NCBI GenBank assembly: GCA_947486575.1
Contig: CANKUB010000037.1
Location: 1-37,415 of the forward strand
DNA from: Betaproteobacteria bacterium
Lineage (GTDB): Bacteria; Pseudomonadota; Gammaproteobacteria; Burkholderiales; SG8-41
DNA: 37,415 nt
Direction: 5' to 3'
This document shows positions 1 through 6,518 of this stretch, in pieces. The position numbers and the translations under genes are program-made. Below the pieces are notes generated by a model, which was not told the DNA's origin, did not search any database, and worked only from the letters and a program-made list of their open reading frames with translations. Positions within the stretch are counted from its first letter, which is position 1. Each line of letters opens with the position of its first letter.

Positions 1-1061
1 AATTTAAACGCCATCACCGGCACCGTCAGGTCTTTGCTGTAGCCTGGCGCATTCTTGTGCGTGTGAAACAGATTGCGCGTCTGCAATTGCGGATCTTTCA
101 CTGACTCGGAAATCTTGCGTGTGCGCGTGGCGGGCACGTGGCGGCTCTGCAAAAAATCCTCCCACTCCTGCGCGGTTTTGGTCGCAATAATGTCTTCGAC
201 AATTTTGGTTTGCTCGGCGTAGTTGTCACGGCGCTCTTTGTGTGAACTTTGCTTGGCGATATCCGGGCGGCCGATGGCCGTGAAAAAACGCTCGTGCTGA
301 CCTTTGTTACTCGCCGCAATCATGATCAGGCTGTCAGAAGCCATATAGCCCTGGCTGCTGGCGTGCTCCATGCGATTGCCCTTGGGCGACGGTTCTTTGC
401 CGGTGTAAAGATAGTTGGTCAGGTGCGAACCCATCAGCATCATCGCCACATCGAGCATGGCGCTATCGATGTACTGGCCCTTGCCGGTGCGTTCGCGCTG
501 GAACAATGCCGCCGACAACGCAAACGCGTTCATGGTGCCCACGGCGTAGTCGATCACCGGCGACCCCACTTTAATCGGATTCACCTCCGGCGTGCCGGTG
601 GTGCGCATCATGCCGGAAGTGGATTGAATGGCGTGATCGTAGGCAGTCATGTTGCCACGCGGACCATCCTGGCCGAACGCGGTCATCGAGCAGTAAATCA
701 GCTTCGGATTGATCGCTGACAAATCCTTGTAGCCCAGGCCGAGTTTGGCAAACGCGCCGGCGCGATAGTTCTCAACAAAGATGTCGGCGTCCTTGACCAT
801 CCGCTTGATGATCTCCTGACCCTTTTTGGTCTTCAAATTAACGGTTATCGCGCGCTTGTTCGATGCCTGTGTGGCAAACCCCAGGCCCATTTTCGCGTCA
901 GACAGATCATGGTCAGTACCGCTTTCGCGGCTTTGATCGCACTCGTGCGGGTCTTCAACCTTGATCACATCAGCGCCGAGCAGGGCGAGTTGATAGGCGG
1001 CGAAGGGGCCGGCCAGCACGTGGGTTACGTCAATGACTTTGATGCCCTCAAACGGTCTCAT
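1..1061 (-). CDS. CaiB/BaiF family CoA-transferase (class III), 3' end outside window
   Basis: Reading the minus strand from the ATG at 1059-1061 gives an open frame of 353 codons that runs off the left edge without a stop. The N-terminus MRPFEGIKVIDVTHVLAGPF and the later segments SNKRAITVNLKT and ADIFVENYRAGA are typical of class III CoA-transferases (formyl-CoA transferase, CaiB, alpha-methylacyl-CoA racemase). These enzymes move CoA between carboxylic acids through an aspartyl-CoA thioester. The Asp in GSPVIDYAVG fits the catalytic Asp of the family. A Shine-Dalgarno-like AAAGGAT lies about 7 nt before the ATG. The gene is divergent from ubiX. The substrate cannot be told from sequence. 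The family typically runs to 380-420 residues, so a short C-terminal part is probably missing. Confidence 0.9.
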   Translation of the reverse strand, partial: MRPFEGIKVIDVTHVLAGPFAAYQLALLGADVIKVEDPHECDQSRESGTDHDLSDAKMGLGFATQASNKRAITVNLKTKKGQEIIKRMVKDADIFVENYRAGAFAKLGLGYKDLSAINPKLIYCSMTAFGQDGPRGNMTAYDHAIQSTSGMMRTTGTPEVNPIKVGSPVIDYAVGTMNAFALSAALFQRERTGKGQYIDSAMLDVAMMLMGSHLTNYLYTGKEPSPKGNRMEHASSQGYMASDSLIMIAASNKGQHERFFTAIGRPDIAKQSSHKERRDNYAEQTKIVEDIIATKTAQEWEDFLQSRHVPATRTRKISESVKDPQLQTRNLFHTHKNAPGYSKDLTVPVMAFK

Positions 1062-1070
1062 AATTTATCC

Positions 1071-1088
1071 TTTAAAAACAAATAGTTA
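1071..1088. repeat. AT-rich 18-mer, copy 1 of 2
   Basis: The 18-base string TTTAAAAACAAATAGTTA occurs here and again, identical and in the same orientation, at 14790-14807. Here it lies just upstream of the minus-strand CoA-transferase gene and overlaps its leader. Related but inexact AT-rich strings occur near 24365, 26548 and 13336. Whether it is a dispersed repeat or a shared promoter-type element cannot be settled from two copies. Confidence 0.5.
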
Positions 1089-1187
1089 TATCAATCATGG
1101 GATGCAAACCTGTTCTGCTACAATCATTTGGGATGCTACCTCAAACCCGCGTCACACGGTCACGAACACTCACATTATGAAACGCTT

Positions 1188-1784
1188 ATGAAACGGCTCA
1201 TCGTCGCCATTACCGGCGCCTCTGGCGTAATTTACGGCATACGCGCGCTGGAGATTTTGCGCAAGATTAAAGACGTTGAATCGCACGTGATTCTATCGCC
1301 CTCAGCCGCGCGCACCATCGCCGAAGAAACCGATTACGATATCGACACGGTTAAAAAACTCGCCGACGTGCAATACAACTTCAAGGACATTGGTGCTGCC
1401 ATTTCCAGCGGTTCGTTCAAAACCGAAGGCATGCTGATCGCGCCCTGCTCAGTCAAAACCCTCTCCGGCATCGCCAACAGTTTTAACGAAGAACTGATCG
1501 TGCGCGCTGCGGACGTGTGCCTGAAAGAACGTCGCCGCGTGGTGCTGATGTTCCGCGAAACGCCGCTGCACGCCGGACATATACGCCTGATGGAACAGGC
1601 AACACTGAACGGCGCCATCATCATGCCCCCCGTGCCGGGCTTTTATAGCCGCCCCAAAACCATTGACGACATGGTGACGCAAAGCACCGGGCGGGCGCTG
1701 GATTTGCTGGGCATCGACGCCGGTGTGGTCAAGCGCTGGAAAGATGAGCCCCCCGCGCCAGCGCGCACGTCGCCCCGCCGTTGA
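1188..1784 (+). CDS. ubiX: Flavin prenyltransferase UbiX
   Basis: This 198-residue protein is close to E. coli UbiX along its whole length. It makes prenylated FMN from FMN and dimethylallyl phosphate, the cofactor of the UbiD decarboxylase in ubiquinone synthesis. Visible marks are the N-terminal Rossmann-like GASG loop (MKRLIVAITGASGVIYGIRA), the segment PCSVKTLSGIANS, RETPLHAGHIRLM, and PPVPGFYSRP near the C-terminus. The frame is open upstream to 1128, but homologues begin at MKRLIVAITGASG, so the ATG at 1188 is chosen even though no strong ribosome binding site precedes it. It is divergent from the CoA-transferase gene; ubiD is not in the window. Confidence 0.95.
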   Translation: MKRLIVAITGASGVIYGIRALEILRKIKDVESHVILSPSAARTIAEETDYDIDTVKKLADVQYNFKDIGAAISSGSFKTEGMLIAPCSVKTLSGIANSFNEELIVRAADVCLKERRRVVLMFRETPLHAGHIRLMEQATLNGAIIMPPVPGFYSRPKTIDDMVTQSTGRALDLLGIDAGVVKRWKDEPPAPARTSPRR

Positions 1785-1948
1785 TTCCCCAATACTGGCT
1801 GTTTGTACTTTGCCGCATTACGCTCGTTTGACTCGTGAACCCCATTGCAAGGATATCTGCATCGGGGCGGGCCGCGTCGCGCGACTTGGCGGGAACGTAA
1901 TCGCCCGCGATATTCCCTTTCAACCACTACGTGCTAGGATGTGCTGCA

Positions 1949-2209
1949 ATGCATAGCAAGCGTTTCGGCAAGCCAATAGTGATAACGGCCCATGCTCGCG
2001 GGCGTATGGCCGTACGCGCGATCAGCGAAGCGCTGCTATGCGATTTGGTGGAGACAGGCGAAGTGCGGCACAAGGACGAATCGCGCATCTGGATTGCCAA
2101 GCACTACGCGGACCGAGCCGATAATTTGCTTTGTGTAGCGGTAGCACTGGAAAGTGCATTGGTAATCAAGACAGTGATGCATCACTTTTCGTGGGGAGAT
2201 GAGTCATGA
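1949..2209 (+). CDS. DUF4258 family small protein, possible toxin of a toxin-antitoxin pair
   Basis: An 86-residue protein with the DUF4258 pattern: an N-terminal HARGRMAVRAIS segment (basic residues, then a short helix), an acidic helix (DLVETGEVR), and C-terminal beta strands (LLCVAVALESALVIKTVMH). The start at 1949 is preferred over the in-frame GTG at 1931 because AGGA lies about 9 nt before it. Its stop overlaps the ATG of the next gene (ATGA), so the two are probably translationally coupled. DUF4258/DUF2283 pairs recur in bacterial genomes and are suspected toxin-antitoxin modules. That role is inferred from family and arrangement only. Confidence 0.75.
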   Translation: MHSKRFGKPIVITAHARGRMAVRAISEALLCDLVETGEVRHKDESRIWIAKHYADRADNLLCVAVALESALVIKTVMHHFSWGDES

Positions 2210-2403
2210 AGACAGTTTACTATCCGCAGGACGACATACTGGAAATCCGCTTAAGCGACAAACATGTTTTCCGTGAAGTTTCGCAAGACTGGAATGTCAA
2301 TGTCAGCTACGCCGAGGACGGTTCCGTCGTGGAACTGGTAATTCTGGACGCTGTTAAGGTGGGATTCATGCCCTTCCAGGGTGGTGACCGCAAGGCAGCT
2401 TGA
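2206..2403 (+). CDS. DUF2283 family small protein, possible antitoxin partner
   Basis: A 65-residue protein beginning MKTVYYPQDDILEIRLSD, the signature opening of DUF2283 (a Tyr-x-x-x-x-Asp-xx-Tyr/Ile-like strand followed by a beta-rich core). The later VVELVILDAVKVGF also fits the family. The start codon overlaps the stop of the DUF4258 gene. The pair is compact and two-gene, and sits between ubiX and an unrelated gene, as small accessory modules often do. No DNA-binding domain is visible, which is unusual for a classical antitoxin, so the assignment is tentative. Confidence 0.75.
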   Translation: MKTVYYPQDDILEIRLSDKHVFREVSQDWNVNVSYAEDGSVVELVILDAVKVGFMPFQGGDRKAA

Positions 2404-2503
2404 CCGAGACGCAACCTTTTGCCCGGCGTAACTTTGACCCACGACCTATCGCCACTGCGAGGGAAAAGCGGAAATACACAGGCGCAAGGCAAAGTGTGTA
2501 CCC

Positions 2504-3001
2504 ATGAATACAGAGGCATCTACATTCTGGCAGTTTTCGCTACGCTTTTACCGGCGGCCTGAAATTCCGCCGCTTTGTATTGCGCTGCAAGACGAACAGG
2601 GGGCTGATGTTAACTTATTGTTTTTTATACTTTTTTTATCTTTAAATAGCCGACAGTTAACGACGGAAGATGTGCAACGCATTGACGCCAGCATCCGCGA
2701 TTGGCGCACGAAAGTCGTACAACCGCTACGGACAATCCGGCGCGAATTAAAGACCGGCATCCCACCCTTAGACGCACAACACAGCGAAGCCCTGCGCAAT
2801 GCCATCAAGCGCGAAGAGCTGCAAGCCGAGCGCTTGCAACAAGAGGCGCTGGAACGGAATTTCCCACCGAACTCGATCGGTACACCTGCTGCAGCGAGCG
2901 TTGCGGCGCAAGCCAACATCGCCGCCTACAGCGCAATCATCGGCACCCTGCCACAAAGCGCCATAAACACCCTGCTGCAATCGCTGGCGGCAACGGGGTA
3001 A
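2504..3001 (+). CDS. TIGR02444 / DUF2390 family protein
   Basis: A 165-residue protein whose N-terminal half carries the family core: FWQFSLRFYRRPEIPPLCIALQ followed by DEQGADVNLLFFILFL. The middle is helical and charged (RIDASIRDWRTKVVQPLR), and the C-terminus is Ala-rich. The biochemical role of the family is unknown. The stretch coding for LLFFILFLSLN contains runs of six and seven T and is far more AT-rich than the rest of the gene. The reading frame stays intact and family-like on both sides. No clear ribosome binding site precedes the ATG. It may be expressed independently of the pilin operon that follows. Confidence 0.75.
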   Translation: MNTEASTFWQFSLRFYRRPEIPPLCIALQDEQGADVNLLFFILFLSLNSRQLTTEDVQRIDASIRDWRTKVVQPLRTIRRELKTGIPPLDAQHSEALRNAIKREELQAERLQQEALERNFPPNSIGTPAAASVAAQANIAAYSAIIGTLPQSAINTLLQSLAATG

Positions 3002-3136
3002 AACCCTGAAAAATTGTGAAATAGTGCCGATATACAACACTTTAGCCACCGCTCATGGCGGTAAACTGACCGCATGTCGGGCCGCTTTGGACTGCGCCCG
3101 CACCATTCACTATTATCACGTCACTGGGAGAACCAC

Positions 3137-3598
3137 ATGAAGCACACCAAGCACACCAAGCACGCAAATTACGCGAAAACTGCCAAGGGATTTACCCTGA
3201 TAGAGATCATGATCGTCGTGGCAATTATCTCGATTCTTGCGGCTATAGCCATACCAGCCTATAGCGACTACATCATTCGCGGCAAACTCACCGAAGCCAC
3301 CAGTAATTTGGGGCAGTTGCGGGTGCGTGCTGAACAGTTTTTTCAGGATAACCGCACTTATGTGGGAATGTCCTGCACAACGGTCAATGCGGCGGATGCA
3401 AAATACTTTGTGTTCGATTGTGCAACCGCCGGAACGGCTACGGGCTATATGCTGCGGGCGACAGGTATAGCCGCCCAAGGCACGGGTGGCTTCGTATTTA
3501 CCGTGGACCAAACCAACGCAAAAGCGTCAACGGCTACGGCCTCGGGCTGGCCAGCCTCAAGCCCGACCTGCTGGGTTACAAGCAAGAAGGGCTGTTAA
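3137..3598 (+). CDS. pilE: Type IV (minor) pilin PilE
   Basis: A 153-residue type IVa pilin. The class III leader ends KG and the mature protein starts [20 protein letters not shown], with Glu5 and the hydrophobic helix that anchors pilins in the inner membrane and packs in the fibre core. The PilD prepilin peptidase would cut after Gly18. The C-terminus has a Cys pair ([10 protein letters not shown]), the usual disulfide-bounded D-region, plus an earlier pair (MSC..FDC). GGGAG lies 6 nt before the ATG at 3137. The leader is long and contains a triple KHT/KHA repeat. It is the first gene of the minor pilin operon, and its stop overlaps the fimT start (TAATG). Confidence 0.9.
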   Translation: MKHTKHTKHANYAKTAKGFTLIEIMIVVAIISILAAIAIPAYSDYIIRGKLTEATSNLGQLRVRAEQFFQDNRTYVGMSCTTVNAADAKYFVFDCATAGTATGYMLRATGIAAQGTGGFVFTVDQTNAKASTATASGWPASSPTCWVTSKKGC

Positions 3599-4128
3599 TG
3601 GGCTATCACCCGCAAAAGGGCTTTAGCCTCATCGAGCTGGCGATAGTTGTCGCCCTGCTCGGCGTGCTACTGTCTGTTGGCTTGCCGGCCGTAGCTGACT
3701 GGATTGCTACCCAGCGCGTACGCACAGCAGCAGAGGGCGTACTCAATGGCTTGCAACTGGCACGGGGTGAGGCAGTACGGAGCAACACCTTGGTGGATCT
3801 GCAAATCGGTGCAGACGGCATCTCCTGGAATGTCGTGAACAATGGCACAACGGTACAAACACGCGGGGCAGATGCGGGTGGGGGCGTAACAGCCGCGCCC
3901 GCAGGCGCGGCTACTATCACGTTCAACGGTGTAGGCAGAATGGTCACGCCCAACACAGGGACTTTTGCCATCAGATACACCTCCAGCGTAAACGGTGTAC
4001 GCGCAATGTGTGTGGCCGTTATGGCCAATACACCCAGGATGTGTGATCCGCTGCTGGCGGATGGTGACGTGAGAAGCTGCTGGACCACAGACGCCCTGGG
4101 TGCAAGAGTCATGGTCGCCGGTTGTTAA
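3598..4128 (+). CDS. fimT: Minor pseudopilin FimT/FimU (GspH family)
   Basis: A 176-residue GspH/FimT-type minor pilin. The leader MGYHPQKG is followed by FSLIELAIVVALLGVLLSVG with Glu5. After the helix comes the typical RVRTAAEGVLNGLQLARGEAVRSN segment, in which FimT/FimU proteins continue the alpha helix into a beta-rich head. The start at 3598 overlaps the pilE stop (TAATG), implying coupling; the longer in-frame extension into pilE is rejected. Minor pilins of this class form part of the priming complex at the pilus tip, and some FimT proteins bind DNA during uptake. Whether this one does is not visible. Confidence 0.88.
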   Translation: MGYHPQKGFSLIELAIVVALLGVLLSVGLPAVADWIATQRVRTAAEGVLNGLQLARGEAVRSNTLVDLQIGADGISWNVVNNGTTVQTRGADAGGGVTAAPAGAATITFNGVGRMVTPNTGTFAIRYTSSVNGVRAMCVAVMANTPRMCDPLLADGDVRSCWTTDALGARVMVAGC

Positions 4129-4153
4129 TGCTGAACTTAATGGACATTGCACA

Positions 4154-4543
4154 ATGAAACGTACTCGCGTTTACCAAAAAGGCGTGATGCTGCTGGAAGC
4201 GCTGATCGGCCTGCTCATTTTCTCCATTGGCATACTCGCCTTGATCGCCATGCAGTCGGTAGCCATTTCACAAGTGCGCGATGCTCAGTTCCGCGTCGAT
4301 GCCAGCGCCCTGGCAGAGCGTATGCTGGGCAATCTCTTTATCCTCGGCGGTCCATCGGTAACTGGCGCAAGCACCGTAATCGCCACCTGGCAGACCGAGG
4401 TCACTGCCGCACTACCCACGGGTGTAGGCACGGTCACGCCCGGCGCCAACGGCCAGGTTACGATCACGATTACATGGCAAGCACCGGCAGCGTCTACAAC
4501 CAGCACGCACACCAGCTTTGGTGTCATTGCGAATAACCTGTGA
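4154..4543 (+). CDS. pilV: Minor pilin PilV
   Basis: A 129-residue minor pilin with leader MKRTRVYQKG and mature start VMLLEALIGLLIFSIGILAL. This VMLLEA(L)IGLLIFSIG pattern, with Glu5, is characteristic of PilV. The segment QVRDAQFRVDASALAERMLGN then forms the helix-to-head transition. The start at 4154 is set by the short leader; the frame is open further upstream to 4100, which would overlap fimT. PilV joins the PilVWX-FimU priming complex that starts pilus assembly and connects to PilY1. The head is short compared with Pseudomonas PilV, so much of the tip contact may come from PilW and PilX. Confidence 0.85.
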   Translation: MKRTRVYQKGVMLLEALIGLLIFSIGILALIAMQSVAISQVRDAQFRVDASALAERMLGNLFILGGPSVTGASTVIATWQTEVTAALPTGVGTVTPGANGQVTITITWQAPAASTTSTHTSFGVIANNL

Positions 4544-4557
4544 TCGCGGAGTAACAC

Positions 4558-5811
4558 ATGCATCGTTCACGCAATAGCGGATTCAGCCTGGTCGAGTTAA
4601 TGGTGGCTGCGGTAATCGGCATCATTGGCAGCATCATCATTTTTCAGGTGTTTTCGGTGTTCGAAAATCAAAAACGCAACACCACCAGCGGTGGCGATGC
4701 AGAAACCAATCTATCTATCGCCACCAGCGCATTCGAACAAGCGGCACAACAGGCTGGCTACGGTATGAATTTCGCCAGCCATCTGGGCTGCACAGTACAC
4801 CAGTGGAAAGACCCTGCCGGCCCCATCACACCCCCCGCAACTGTCATGCCGCCAGGCGTCTATAACACGATGGTGCTGGCGCCGATTCTGCTTGAGCGCA
4901 ATCCCGACAGCACGCTGAAATCAATCACCTTTGTGCGCACCCGTGGCGATTCGTCCTATGCGGTGACTCAGCTCAGGGTGCCGTTTATTACCTCGTTTGA
5001 AGAGGATATAAAACCTGCGAATATTTACGGCTTTCACCAGGGCGACGTACTGCTCTTTGCCGAGAAAAAAGATACCAGCGATCCCAAGAAAATCAACCAC
5101 ATCACCTGCGCTGTCACCGACGTGCGCACCCTCGAATTACCCCCACCCGCAGAGAATCCCCCAGGCAACACCATTCCACAGCGCATTGTGCATACGCGCG
5201 GGGATTACGTTAAACCGGAGACCGGCACTGTTACGTACTACACCCAATACAACAAGGCCGGTGGCCTGGGCACACTGCAAACCAGCCCCACACCCATTCT
5301 GGTACCTGACGCGGAAACACGCTTCAAGTTCAGCGGCAGCGCCTTCATCATGAATATCGGGCAAGTTATAAAAGGATCAGACTGGTCGCTGCACCGTACC
5401 CAGTTTTCCCTGAGCAACGGTCAGTTGCTGGAGGGCGATCCTGCGGGCGGCAAGGCTTATCCGCTGGTTGATGGTGTCGTGTTCATGGATGCCCAACTGG
5501 GCATGGCAGCCACGCCCAAGCGTACAGCGAGCGAGACCAGCGTGATCTATTACAAAGAGATGCCCAAGGATGCCGATCCGGACGTAATGCCAAGGGTAGC
5601 GCAGGAAGATTGGTTTAAATTGAGAACCGTGCGCATCGCCATGGTAGTACGCACCAGCCAGTTCGACAAAAACTATACTAGCCCGTCCAGCTACAGCTTT
5701 TGGGATTCTAGCTTGACGACAACCTATGTCGTACCGTCCAGCGATCGCAATTACCGGCATAAAGTCGTCGAAATGGTAATCCCGTTGCGCAACTTCTATT
5801 GGAGACCCTAG
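4558..5811 (+). CDS. pilW: Minor pilin PilW
   Basis: A 417-residue PilW-type minor pilin. The leader MHRSRNSG precedes FSLVELMVAAVIGIIGSIII, with Glu5. The head is large, with a family-like C-terminus (DWFKLRTVRIAMVVRTSQ, then YRHKVVEMVIPLRN). GGAG sits 6 nt before the ATG, 14 nt after the pilV stop. PilW normally forms part of the tip priming complex with PilV, PilX and FimU. The length is somewhat above typical PilW proteins, which matches the oversized PilY1 partner encoded downstream. It ends 2 nt before the pilX start. Confidence 0.88.
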   Translation: MHRSRNSGFSLVELMVAAVIGIIGSIIIFQVFSVFENQKRNTTSGGDAETNLSIATSAFEQAAQQAGYGMNFASHLGCTVHQWKDPAGPITPPATVMPPGVYNTMVLAPILLERNPDSTLKSITFVRTRGDSSYAVTQLRVPFITSFEEDIKPANIYGFHQGDVLLFAEKKDTSDPKKINHITCAVTDVRTLELPPPAENPPGNTIPQRIVHTRGDYVKPETGTVTYYTQYNKAGGLGTLQTSPTPILVPDAETRFKFSGSAFIMNIGQVIKGSDWSLHRTQFSLSNGQLLEGDPAGGKAYPLVDGVVFMDAQLGMAATPKRTASETSVIYYKEMPKDADPDVMPRVAQEDWFKLRTVRIAMVVRTSQFDKNYTSPSSYSFWDSSLTTTYVVPSSDRNYRHKVVEMVIPLRNFYWRP

Positions 5812-5813
5812 TG

Positions 5814-6452
5814 ATGGGCCGAATCGTACGTAAACCAATTTACGCCGTCCGCTCGGTCAATATGCGTCGGCGCGCGCAACAGGGCGTGGTTTTGATCGTG
5901 GCACTGGTTGTGCTGGTGGCGATGTCGTTGGGCGGTATCGCCATCATGCGCTCGGTGGACACCTCTACCTTGATTGCCGGCAATATCGCCTTCAAAAATC
6001 GCTCCCGGCAATCTGCCGATGTCGGCATTGAAGCGGCTGTCACCTGGATCACAGCTAATCAAAGCAACTTGAATAGCGATAATACCGGCTCAGGCTATTA
6101 CTCCTCGGTATCCAACACCAGCCCTTTCGTATGGACGAGCGCAAACTCCTGGGCTACGGCGGGCAAGGTTAACAGCGGTAATCCCGACGTCTCCGGCAAC
6201 GTCGTGGAGTACGTGATCCATCGCTTGTGCGACCTACCGGGCGTGGGTGTCTCGGCAACAAATCAGTTGTGCGCATCGGATGCAGGTGCCGGTGGCACAA
6301 CGTATGAAGCGCCGTCGGAAGGCTCATCAAGCGCGGGTGGTGTCTCACCTTTTTCCGCTAAGTCAAAAATGTATCTGCGCATCATTGTGCGTAGCATGGG
6401 GCCACGTAACGCCACCAGCTACCTGCAGGCAATGGTGCTCGTTTCTTCATAA
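5814..6452 (+). CDS. pilX: Minor pilin PilX
   Basis: A 212-residue PilX protein. The PilX N-terminal pattern RRAQQGVVLIVALVVLVAMSLGGIAIMRS is present, followed by TSTLIAGNIAFKNRSRQSADVGIEAA. Position 5 of the mature protein is Val rather than Glu, as expected for PilX/GspK-like subunits that cap the fibre. The ATG at 5814 has GGAG about 9 nt upstream, inside the end of pilW. Four Cys residues in the head could form disulfides. It lies directly before pilY1, matching the usual pilW-pilX-pilY1 order. Confidence 0.87.
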   Translation: MGRIVRKPIYAVRSVNMRRRAQQGVVLIVALVVLVAMSLGGIAIMRSVDTSTLIAGNIAFKNRSRQSADVGIEAAVTWITANQSNLNSDNTGSGYYSSVSNTSPFVWTSANSWATAGKVNSGNPDVSGNVVEYVIHRLCDLPGVGVSATNQLCASDAGAGGTTYEAPSEGSSSAGGVSPFSAKSKMYLRIIVRSMGPRNATSYLQAMVLVSS

Positions 6453-6518
6453 ATATACATAAAATCAATTAGTTATATAACCCTCTCAAGCTACACAGCT
6501 ACTCAAGTGGAGTTTTCC

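Noticed and set aside
249-719. A 156-codon plus-strand open frame near the left edge
   Set aside because: Antisense to the CoA-transferase gene, whose minus-strand frame is conserved throughout.
1870-1905. A GC-rich inverted repeat (GCGGG...CCCGC) downstream of ubiX considered as a terminator
   Set aside because: The stem is short with a loop of about ten bases, and no T-run follows.
3050-3076. Imperfect hairpin (ATGGCGGT...ACCGCAT) upstream of pilE considered as a terminator or sigma54 site
   Set aside because: It has a bulge, no T-run, and no TGGC-N8-TTGC spacing.
3418-3597. Upstream extension of fimT into pilE
   Set aside because: The extension is the pilE gene in another frame; the leader MGYHPQKG at 3598 gives a normal prepilin signal.
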